From contig CAMLKO010000111.1 of NCBI GenBank assembly GCA_946480495.1, forward strand, positions 1 through 5,037: a stretch of DNA of 5,037 bases, read 5' to 3'. The position numbers and the translations under genes were made by a program. This DNA is from an uncultured Caulobacteraceae bacterium. GTDB taxonomy: Bacteria; Pseudomonadota; Alphaproteobacteria; Caulobacterales; Caulobacteraceae. A model generated the notes under the pieces. That model did no database searches. It saw nothing but the letters and a program-made list of their open reading frames with translations, and was not told the origin of the DNA. Below, piece after piece: positions 1 through 5,037 of the stretch (position 1 is the first letter of the stretch; each line of letters starts with the position of its first letter).

Positions 1-1
1 G

Positions 2-547
2 CATGACGCGGCGACCTCGGTTCGCACCTACTGGGACCTTGGCCTAGACGATGCGACGGCGGTGTGGTTTGTCCAGATCGTCAACCGCGAGATACGGCTG
101 ATCGGCTACGAGGAGTGGACGGACACGGCGCTGACGCAGGTCGCCAAGGACATCCTCGCCAAGCCCTACGCCTATGAAAAGCACGTCCTGCCGCATGACG
201 CCGAAGTCCGTGAGCTGACCTCGGCCATAACCCGCCGCGTCGTCATCGAAGGCATCCTTGGACCCAAGGTGGAGATCGCGCCACGCCTGGCGGTGGAAGA
301 CGGCATCAACGCCACCCGCGTTCTATTTCCAAGGATGTGGTTCGACGCCAAGGGCTGCGCGCACGGGCTCGAATGCCTGCGCAACTACCGCAAGCAGTGG
401 GACGACAAGCGCAAGTCCTTCCAGGACCGGCCCTACCACGACTGGTCGAGCCACGGCGCCGACGCGCTGCGGATGCTGGGCCTGACCTTCCGCGAAGAAC
501 TGAAATCCGCCGGCCCGCTGAAGCGCAACATCAAGGGTATCGTATGA
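2..547 (+). CDS. terL: Terminase large subunit, C-terminal nuclease domain (5' truncated by window edge)
   Basis: This is the DNA-packaging motor subunit, and only its C-terminal 181 residues are visible. The frame is open to the left edge with the first full codon at 2-4, so the GTG at 62 is internal and not a start. The visible part is the RNase H-like nuclease domain that cuts concatemeric DNA at the start and end of headful or site-specific packaging. The stretch TYWDLGLDDATAV (visible residues 9-21) carries the first expected metal-binding Asp, D12. HVLPHDAEVREL (61-72) carries the second, D66. HDWSSHGADALR (146-157) supplies the third, probably D154, with D147 nearby. The segment DGINATRVLFPRMWFD (100-115) is also typical of this terminase family. 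The N-terminal ATPase domain and the small subunit would lie to the left, outside the window. The stop overlaps the portal ATG (ATGA at 544-547), consistent with coupled translation. Identification is from family motifs recalled from knowledge, not from a search. Confidence 0.93.
   Translation, partial: HDAATSVRTYWDLGLDDATAVWFVQIVNREIRLIGYEEWTDTALTQVAKDILAKPYAYEKHVLPHDAEVRELTSAITRRVVIEGILGPKVEIAPRLAVEDGINATRVLFPRMWFDAKGCAHGLECLRNYRKQWDDKRKSFQDRPYHDWSSHGADALRMLGLTFREELKSAGPLKRNIKGIV
533..537 (+). promoter_or_regulatory. Ribosome binding site of the portal gene
   Basis: AAGGG lies six bases upstream of the ATG at 544, inside the last codons of the terminase gene. Together with the ATGA overlap it decides the portal start. 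The same reading frame is open upstream to 337, but there it runs through conserved terminase coding sequence. Confidence 0.6.
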
Positions 548-2751
548 AGAACGCCGCCCTTGAGCAGCAAGCCGAGTTCCCGCCCGAACTCGCCATGAAC
601 TACGGCGATGACACGGGCATGGATGACGAGACCTTCAAGGGCATCGTCGATTCCGAGATTTCCGCCGCCGTCTCGTTCATCGACAGCGACATCGGCCCGC
701 TCAGGGCCGAAGCGATGCGCTATTACCGTGGTGACCCGCTGGGTAACGAAGAGGCCGGAAGGTCCCAGATCGTCAGCCGCGACGTGGCCGACACGGTAAA
801 CGCCATCCTGCCCAGCCTCGTCCGGATGATGTGCGGCGGTGAGAACGTCGTCGAGTTCGTTCCGGAAAGCGAGGAGGACGAAGAGGTCGCCGAACAGCAG
901 ACCGATTACGTCAACTACATCGTCATGCGCGACAACCCGGGATTTGAGATCGTCCTGGCCGTCTGCAAGAACGCGCTGAGGGAAAAGGTCGGGATCGTCA
1001 AATACTGGTGGGACGACAGTGTCGAGGTCACCACCCGCCGCTACACCGGCCTCGACATGGACGGCCTGACCAAGCTGCTTGAAGACATCTCAGCCTCGCT
1101 CGAATACGAGATCACCGACAAGGAGGAGATCGAAGGCCCGCCCGACGAGATGGGCCAGCCGACGCAGCAGCTCAACGTCACCCTCAAGCTGAAGCGCAAG
1201 CGCGACCGGGTGGCTATCGCCGCCGTACCGCCCGAAGAGTTCCTGATCTGCCGCGATGCGGTCAGCCTGGACACGGCCCGCTTTGTCGCTCACCGCAGAG
1301 ACCTCACCGTCTCCGAGTTGGTGGCCATGGGCTACGACCGGAAGATGGTCGAAAACGAAATGGGCGAGGAAGACGATCTCACCTCGTCCGACGAGCGGCT
1401 GGCGCGGACGCCGTGGACCAGAAGCCGGTTCGCCGAAGGCCCATCGGCCGACAAGTCCACCCGCACCGTCCGTTACGTCGAAGGTTATATCCTCGCCGAC
1501 TACGACGACGACGGCATAGCGGAACTAAGGAAGTTCTGCCGCATCGGCAACGAGGTGGTTCACAACGAGATGGTGGACGAGCGGCCGTTCGCCGACTTCC
1601 ACTGCGACCCCGAGCCCCATACCTTCTTCGGGGAGTCGATGGCCGACAAGGTGATCGACCTCCAGAAGCTCAAGACGGCCCTGACCCGTTCGGGGCTGGA
1701 CAGCCTGTCGTCAACCATCTTCCCCCGCATCGTCGTCGGAACCGGTGGCGACGTGAACATGGACGACGTGCTGAACAACGAGGTCGGCGCGGTCATCCGG
1801 GCGCGCGATGTCAGTCAGGTCGAAGCCCTTGTAACCTCGCCGGTGAGCGAGCAGGCGCTTTCGTGGGTCTCCTATGCCGATGAGGTCAGGGAGAACCGCA
1901 CGGGCCTGTCCAAGGTCTCTCAGGGCCTTGACGCCGAAGCCTTGCAGAATACCACGGCGACGGCGGCTGAGGGTCAGTTCACGAGGTCGCAGGAGCGCAT
2001 CGAGCTTATCGCCCGCGTCATGGCCTCGGGTATGCGGCGACTGTTTCGCGGCATCTCCGGGCTGGTGGCTTCGAACCAGCAGAAGGCCCGCACCGTCAAG
2101 CTGCGCAACAAGTGGGTGGACATCGACCCCCGCAAGTGGCGCACCGACATGGATGTGACGCCGAACGTCGCCCTTGGCGGCGGCTCCGATCAGCAGAAGA
2201 TGGCGATGCTGACGATGATCCTGGCCAAGCAGGAATCGGCCCTTGAGCTGGGTATGCCGCACGTCACGCTGAAAAACTATTTCGACACCCTCAGCAAGAC
2301 CGTCGAGACCGGCGGGTTCAAGAACCCCAGCCTGTTCTTCCGCGATCCTGAGAGCGAAGAGGCCAAGCGGGAGGCGGTGGCCAAGGCCCAGCAAGGCCCG
2401 CCGCCCGACCCGAAGATGGTTGAGGTGCAGGGCAAGTTGCAGCTGGAAGGCCAGAAGGCGCAGGCCGGTGTGCAGATGGACGCTCAGCGTCTCCAGCATG
2501 AACGCGAGAAGGCTGCCGAGCAGGCTCAAACGCAGCGGATGCAAATCGCTGAGGAAATACGCCTAAAGCGCGAAACTGCCGCCGCCGAGCTGGACCTCAA
2601 GGAGCGCATTTCGGCGGCAGAGCTGGCGATGAAAGAGCGCATTCTGGTTGCCGAACTGGCCCTCAAGCAGCGCCAAGCAGACCATTCCGCAAGGCTCGCC
2701 GAGCAGTCGGCCGACATCGGCGATGTGCAGGTGGGTGGAGAACCCGGATGA
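544..2751 (+). CDS. Portal protein, P22-like family
   Basis: This 735-residue protein should form the dodecameric ring at one capsid vertex through which DNA is packaged and ejected and on which terminase and tail factors dock. Its length is close to the 725 residues of the P22 portal. N-terminal family marks are YYRGDPLGNEEAGRSQIVSRD (60-80), followed by DTVNAILPSLVRMM (83-96) and the run TDYVNYIVMRDNPGFE (120-135). The core contains VPPEEFLICRDA (228-239) and the segment CDPEPHTFFGESMADKVIDL (354-373); the latter probably lies in the wing/stem core. QNTTATAAEGQFTRSQERIE (468-487) is another conserved stretch. From about 600 the protein becomes Gln/Glu/Lys/Ala-rich and predicted helical, matching the position of the C-terminal helical barrel of P22 portal. 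ATG 544 was chosen for its AAGGG site and the ATGA overlap with terL; ATG 595 and 619 are less likely alternatives. The 3' end overlaps the next gene by four bases (2748-2751). The function is secure; the exact subfamily is an inference. Confidence 0.92.
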   Translation: MKNAALEQQAEFPPELAMNYGDDTGMDDETFKGIVDSEISAAVSFIDSDIGPLRAEAMRYYRGDPLGNEEAGRSQIVSRDVADTVNAILPSLVRMMCGGENVVEFVPESEEDEEVAEQQTDYVNYIVMRDNPGFEIVLAVCKNALREKVGIVKYWWDDSVEVTTRRYTGLDMDGLTKLLEDISASLEYEITDKEEIEGPPDEMGQPTQQLNVTLKLKRKRDRVAIAAVPPEEFLICRDAVSLDTARFVAHRRDLTVSELVAMGYDRKMVENEMGEEDDLTSSDERLARTPWTRSRFAEGPSADKSTRTVRYVEGYILADYDDDGIAELRKFCRIGNEVVHNEMVDERPFADFHCDPEPHTFFGESMADKVIDLQKLKTALTRSGLDSLSSTIFPRIVVGTGGDVNMDDVLNNEVGAVIRARDVSQVEALVTSPVSEQALSWVSYADEVRENRTGLSKVSQGLDAEALQNTTATAAEGQFTRSQERIELIARVMASGMRRLFRGISGLVASNQQKARTVKLRNKWVDIDPRKWRTDMDVTPNVALGGGSDQQKMAMLTMILAKQESALELGMPHVTLKNYFDTLSKTVETGGFKNPSLFFRDPESEEAKREAVAKAQQGPPPDPKMVEVQGKLQLEGQKAQAGVQMDAQRLQHEREKAAEQAQTQRMQIAEEIRLKRETAAAELDLKERISAAELAMKERILVAELALKQRQADHSARLAEQSADIGDVQVGGEPG
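2548..2679 (+). repeat. Hendecad (11-residue, 33-base) repeats in the portal C-terminus
   Basis: Portal residues 669-712 read as four consecutive 11-residue units: AEEIRLKRETA, AAELDLKERIS, AAELAMKERIL and VAELALKQRQA. Units 2 to 4 are clearly related (A-E-L-x-L/M-K-E/Q-R) and the match is also visible in DNA, for example the repeated GAGCGCATT 33 bases apart. Two weaker units, AQRLQHEREKA and AEQAQTQRMQI (647-668), keep the same spacing. Eleven-residue periodicity favours long, nearly straight or slightly right-handed helical packing. This fits a C-terminal helical barrel along the DNA channel. Confidence 0.75.
2734..2740 (+). promoter_or_regulatory. Strong ribosome binding site of the 48-residue gene
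   Basis: GGTGGAG ends seven bases before the ATG at 2748, within the last codons of the portal gene. It is the best Shine-Dalgarno match in front of any start in this window. It is the main reason to accept the short gene downstream as translated. Confidence 0.65.
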
Positions 2752-2894
2752 ATGTAGGTGAAAAGGTGCTGGTCGAGGCCACGGTCGCCCAAGTCGGCGC
2801 GGACATGATCACGGTGACGCTGGACGGCGCCCAGCGGGTTATCCACGCCCGCGTCAAGCGCTCTGAAGTCCGCCGCAAGCCGGGCCGCAAATGA
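2748..2894 (+). CDS. Small 48-residue strand-rich protein, possibly SH3-like, unknown function
   Basis: This short gene fills the space between the portal and the 86-residue gene with almost no noncoding sequence. The protein starts MNVGEKVLVEATVAQV and ends RSEVRRKPGRK. It alternates hydrophobic and polar residues in likely beta strands (VLVEATVAQV 7-16, MITVTLDG 20-27, VIHARVKRSEV 31-41), followed by a very basic tail (RRKPGRK, 42-48). The VGEKVLVEATV...V.L(D)G pattern recalls tiny SH3/KOW-like barrels found in phage structural modules, but that fold is an inference. The gene is supported by its strong GGTGGAG site, the ATGA overlap with the portal stop and the ATGA overlap with the next start (2891-2894). 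It is easily missed by length-limited gene finders. The basic tail might contact nucleic acid or the acidic scaffold; nothing in the sequence decides this. Confidence 0.75.
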   Translation: MNVGEKVLVEATVAQVGADMITVTLDGAQRVIHARVKRSEVRRKPGRK

Positions 2895-3151
2895 CCGACG
2901 ACGAATACCGCGACCTTCAGCGGCGCGGGCAGGGGGCCAACGCCATCCTGACCTCTGAGGAGGCGCTGGCCTGCTTTGGCGAGGTCGAGGCCGACCTGGT
3001 CCGCCAATGGGCCGAGTCGCGCCCATGGGCCGGAAAACGCCGGGAAAGACTGTTCTATGAGCTACGCAGCCTGCGCGCGCTGAAGGCGCGGCTCCAGGCG
3101 GTCGCCCAGCAAGCCGACTACGAGTTCAAGCGCCGCAAAAAGCAGCGTTAG
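2891..3151 (+). CDS. Hypothetical phage protein, 86 residues, charged and helical
   Basis: The function is not recognised. The protein begins MTDDEYRDLQRRGQGANAIL and looks wholly alpha-helical, with no membrane segment or signal peptide. A likely first helix covers 23-41 (EEALACFGEVEADLVRQWA). A second covers about 50-77 and holds RRERLFYELRSLRALKARL (50-68), followed by a strongly basic end, KRRKKQR (80-86). Small proteins of this shape, with a W followed by a charged R-E-x-L-F/Y segment and then an L-rich helix, are common just after the portal in phage head modules and are usually left as hypothetical. The start overlaps the previous stop by four bases (ATGA). No Shine-Dalgarno sequence precedes the ATG, so translation probably relies on ribosomes finishing the 48-residue gene. 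A role in head assembly or packaging is inferred from position only. Confidence 0.8.
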   Translation: MTDDEYRDLQRRGQGANAILTSEEALACFGEVEADLVRQWAESRPWAGKRRERLFYELRSLRALKARLQAVAQQADYEFKRRKKQR

Positions 3152-3199
3152 ACCAAGCCGCCACGCCCTAGAGCAGCGGCGCAACCCCAAGAGCACAAC
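3152..3199 (+). other. Intergenic gap before the scaffold gene
   Basis: This 48-base gap is the longest noncoding stretch in the window and separates the overlapping gene group from scaffold and capsid genes. GCCGC (3157-3161) and GCGGC (3176-3180) could pair, but the stem is only five bases with a 14-base loop and there is no T run, so a terminator is not supported. AAGAG at 3189-3193, six bases before the ATG at 3200, is a modest ribosome binding site for the scaffold. No clear -35/-10 promoter is visible. Confidence 0.55.
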
Positions 3200-4171
3200 A
3201 TGACCGACACCGGCACGTCGCAAGACACCGGCAGCGAAGCCCTGACTGTAGAGTCGGCGGCTGAACGTATCGCAGGACTGCTATCCGACACCGGAGACAG
3301 CGAGGCCGGCGAGACGCAGGAGGCGCAAGCTTCCGAAACGGCTGAGGAGGCGGATGAAACCGCTGACGACGCCGAGTCCGAAACCGAAGAGGCCGAAGAC
3401 GACAGCGAACGGCAGGAGCTGGACGATCAGACCCTTGTCCCCGTCAAGGTGGGCGAGGAAGAGATCGAAGTTACCCTGCACGAGCTAAAGCGCGGCTTCC
3501 ATCGCGAGCAGGACTACACGCGAAAGACGATGGCCCTGGCCGAGGACCGAAAGGCCCTCGACGCAGAGAAATCGACTGCCGCGCACGCACGGGAAAGCTA
3601 CGGAACCGCCCTGCAACGGCTGGAGGAATACCTCTCAGGCGTCACGCAGGACAACGAAGACCTGACGGAATTGCGCTATACGGACCCCGGCGAATACGCC
3701 GCCCGCATGGCCGACCGGCAGGCCCGGCAACACCAGCTCTCACAGGTTCAAGCCGAACGCCAACGCGTCGAAGCGGAGAAATCCGCCGAAAACGCCAAGG
3801 CCCAGGCCGATCACCTGAAGGCCGAGCAGGTGAAGTTGCTGGATGCACTGCCCGACTGGAAAGACCCGGCCAAGGCCAAGAGCGACACGGACCTGATCAC
3901 CGCCTACGGCTCCAAGCACGGGCTAGCCCCGGAAGAACTTGGCGCCATCAGCGATCACCGTCTGGTCGTGACCTTGCTCAAGGCCGCCAAGTGGGACGCG
4001 CTCCAGCAAAAAAAGCCCGCCGTTCAAGCCAAGGTGGAAGCGGCCAAAACCGCCAAGCCGGGCGCCAAGGCAACGGTTTCCAAGGTCTCCGACGCCACCC
4101 GTGCAAAGCAACGTCTCGCCAAGACCGGCCGCGTCCAGGACGCCGCCGAAGCCCTCATGCACATCCTTTAA
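3200..4171 (+). CDS. Scaffolding / head-assembly protein
   Basis: This 323-residue protein lies directly before the capsid gene and has the make-up of a tailed-phage scaffold, which steers capsid protein into a procapsid and is later released or degraded. Residues 30-76 are extremely acidic: 23 of 47 are Asp or Glu, with one Arg and no Lys. Next comes the block VGEEEIEVTLHELKRGF (84-100) and then REQDYTRKTMALAEDRKAL (102-120), a signature seen often in phage scaffolds preceding capsid genes. The middle (about 165-215) is rich in Ala, Gln, Glu, Arg and Lys and is a likely coiled coil. LPDWKDPAKAK (217-227) and SDHRLVVTLLKAAKWDAL (251-268) follow. The C-terminus (264-323) is Lys/Arg-rich and ends in QRLAKTGRVQDAAEALMHIL, typical of the family and a plausible coat-binding end. 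The ATG at 3200 has a modest AAGAG site. No protease signature is seen, so a protease-scaffold fusion is unlikely. Confidence 0.85.
   Translation: MTDTGTSQDTGSEALTVESAAERIAGLLSDTGDSEAGETQEAQASETAEEADETADDAESETEEAEDDSERQELDDQTLVPVKVGEEEIEVTLHELKRGFHREQDYTRKTMALAEDRKALDAEKSTAAHARESYGTALQRLEEYLSGVTQDNEDLTELRYTDPGEYAARMADRQARQHQLSQVQAERQRVEAEKSAENAKAQADHLKAEQVKLLDALPDWKDPAKAKSDTDLITAYGSKHGLAPEELGAISDHRLVVTLLKAAKWDALQQKKPAVQAKVEAAKTAKPGAKATVSKVSDATRAKQRLAKTGRVQDAAEALMHIL
3335..3400 (+). repeat. Imperfect 21-base / 7-residue acidic tandem repeat in the scaffold
   Basis: Scaffold residues 46-52, 53-59 and 61-67 read ETAEEAD, ETADDAE and ETEEAED, with a single Ser at 60 breaking the register. The first two copies are directly tandem and nearly identical in DNA (GAAAC-S-GCTGA-S-GA-S-GC, where S is G or C), suggesting local duplication. 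The third copy has diverged further. Confidence 0.65.
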
Positions 4172-4175
4172 GATC

Positions 4176-4179
4176 GGAA
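4176..4179 (+). promoter_or_regulatory. Weak ribosome binding site of the capsid gene
   Basis: GGAA lies seven bases before the ATG at 4187 in the 15-base gap after the scaffold stop. It is the only Shine-Dalgarno-like match available. It is poor for a gene whose product should be the most abundant in the virion. Confidence 0.4.
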
Positions 4180-4186
4180 CACTGCT

Positions 4187-5037
4187 ATGACGCAGCCTAC
4201 CAACACCTTTGACAAGTACGATGCCGTTGGCATTCGTGAAGACCTGTCGGACGTGATCTACAACATCTCTCCGACCGATACCCCGTTCATGTCGAACATC
4301 GGCCGCACCACGGCCGACCAGACGACCTTCGAGTGGCAGACCGATGCACTGGCTGCGGCCTCCACGTCCAACGCCCACATCGAAGGCGACGACACGGACG
4401 CCACGGCGCTTACCGCCACGGCGCGGGCCAAGAACTACACCCAGATCTCCAAGAAGGTGATCGTGATCTCCGGCACGCTCGAAGCGGTCAAAAAGGCGGG
4501 GCGCAAGTCCGAAATCGCCTACCAGACCGCCAAGGCCGGCAAGGAGATCAAGCGGGACATGGAAGCCATCCTCACCGGCGTTCAGTACGGTGTGGCGGGC
4601 AACTCCACCACGGCCCGCCAGACCGCCGCGCTGGATACCTGGCTGACCACCAACGACGACAACGGCACGTCGGGCACGGCCTACACCCAGTCGGGGGGCA
4701 TTCCCTCCGGCACACGGACGGACGGGACCAACCGGGCATGGTCGGAAACCCTGCTCAAGGCGGGGATGCTGGCGGTCTATAACGCCGGCGGCGACGCTTC
4801 CATGCTGATGGTCTCTCCGGCCAAGAAGCAGGAAACCTCGGCCTTCGTCGGTATCGCCGATACCCGCTTCAACGTGGCGGGCGCCAAGCCGGGCGTCATC
4901 ATCGGCGCGGCGGACATCTACGTGTCCGACTTCGGCAACCTTGAGGTGGTTCCCAACCGCTTCATGCCGACCGACCTGGCTTACCTGATCGACCCTGAGT
5001 ACTGGGCCGTCGCCTACCTGCGGCCCTACTTCACCGA
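4187..5037 (+). CDS. Major capsid protein, DUF5309 / SU10-like (3' truncated by window edge)
   Basis: This is the main head shell subunit, expected to have the HK97 fold. The 283 complete visible codons start MTQPTNTFDKYDAVGIREDL. Family marks are DLSDVIYNISPTDTPF (19-34), TTFEWQTDAL (46-55) and EGDDTDATALTATARAKNYTQ (66-86). They continue with KKVIVISGTLEAVKKAGRKSE (89-109) and EIKRDMEAILTGVQ (120-133). The second half has RTDGTNRAWSE (177-187), MLMVSPAKKQETSAF (206-220), DIYVSDFGNLEVVPNRF (243-259) and DPEYWAVAYLRPYF (269-282). Family members usually run to roughly 330-350 residues, so a few dozen residues, including a C-terminal part that typically follows LRP, lie past the right edge; the last two bases are a partial codon. 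No cleavable N-terminal prodomain is evident, in keeping with a separate scaffold and no protease gene. The start is set by position after the scaffold stop and by family N-termini; the ribosome binding site is weak. Confidence 0.92.
   Translation, partial: MTQPTNTFDKYDAVGIREDLSDVIYNISPTDTPFMSNIGRTTADQTTFEWQTDALAAASTSNAHIEGDDTDATALTATARAKNYTQISKKVIVISGTLEAVKKAGRKSEIAYQTAKAGKEIKRDMEAILTGVQYGVAGNSTTARQTAALDTWLTTNDDNGTSGTAYTQSGGIPSGTRTDGTNRAWSETLLKAGMLAVYNAGGDASMLMVSPAKKQETSAFVGIADTRFNVAGAKPGVIIGAADIYVSDFGNLEVVPNRFMPTDLAYLIDPEYWAVAYLRPYFT

Noticed and set aside
62..64. GTG at 62 as the start of the first gene
   Set aside because: The frame is open to the left edge and the residues before it include the conserved WDLG nuclease motif, so the gene continues upstream of the window.
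337..543. Upstream extension of the portal frame to an ATG at 337
   Set aside because: The 69 extra residues are Arg/Ala/Gln/Pro-rich shadow sequence over conserved terminase codons. ATG 544 has a ribosome binding site and an ATGA overlap.
1711..2544. Long open frame on the - strand (277 residues) inside the portal gene
   Set aside because: It lies fully antisense to a well-supported portal gene, is Leu/Arg/His/Gly-rich as expected from mirrored GC-rich codons, and shows no recognisable domain. GC-rich coding sequence commonly leaves such open antisense frames.
2526..3026. Open frame on the - strand (166 residues) across the end of the portal and both small genes
   Set aside because: It is antisense to three overlapping + strand genes, with low-complexity Arg/Pro/Ala composition and no convincing start signal.
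3157..3180. Possible hairpin GCCGC/GCGGC as a terminator before the scaffold
   Set aside because: The stem has only five pairs with a 14-base loop and no following T run; this is expected by chance in GC-rich DNA.
3923..4378. Open frame on the - strand (151 residues) spanning the scaffold-capsid junction
   Set aside because: It opposes the conserved scaffold C-terminus and capsid N-terminus and is Gly/Arg-rich shadow sequence.
4333..4782. Second + strand frame (149 residues) inside the capsid gene
   Set aside because: The translation is His/Arg/Gly-rich with no recognisable motif, while the overlapping frame matches the capsid family along its whole length.
1..5037. Search for tRNA, CRISPR array, insertion sequence, integrase, defence genes or att-like repeats
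   Set aside because: None was seen; almost all sequence is accounted for by phage head genes.

Overview
The window is a stretch of the structural (head-morphogenesis) module of a tailed double-stranded DNA bacteriophage or prophage. All recognised genes lie on the + strand. Composition is GC-rich with a strong G/C bias at third codon positions, which points to a GC-rich proteobacterial host; the host cannot be fixed from sequence alone. There is no integrase, repressor, tRNA, bacterial housekeeping gene or att-like repeat, so free phage and prophage cannot be told apart.

Layout, left to right: the C-terminal nuclease part of the terminase large subunit (cut by the left edge, to 547); a P22-type portal protein of 735 residues (544-2751); a 48-residue strand-rich small protein (2748-2894); an 86-residue charged helical protein of unknown function (2891-3151); a 48-base gap; a scaffolding/head-assembly protein of 323 residues (3200-4171); a 15-base gap; and the start of a major capsid protein of the DUF5309 / phage SU10 type (from 4187, cut by the right edge after 283 complete codons). 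This is a terminase-portal-scaffold-capsid order with no head maturation protease between portal and capsid, so it is closer to P22-like or phiEco32/SU10-like logic than to the HK97 portal-protease-capsid order.

The genes cover one assembly pathway. The scaffold would direct capsid protein to polymerise on the portal ring into a procapsid, and terminase would then dock on the portal to pump and cut DNA. The first four genes are joined by three successive four-base ATGA stop/start overlaps (544-547, 2748-2751, 2891-2894), suggesting translational coupling. Scaffold and capsid protein, needed in hundreds of copies, each have a separate start with its own upstream gap. No convincing promoter or terminator was seen.

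Most of the window is ordinary phage head-gene content. The points worth a second look are the 48-residue gene with the best ribosome binding site in the window, the 11-residue (hendecad) repeats in the portal C-terminus, the 7-residue acidic repeats and strong charge polarity of the scaffold, the unidentified 86-residue protein, and the weak ribosome binding site of the capsid gene.
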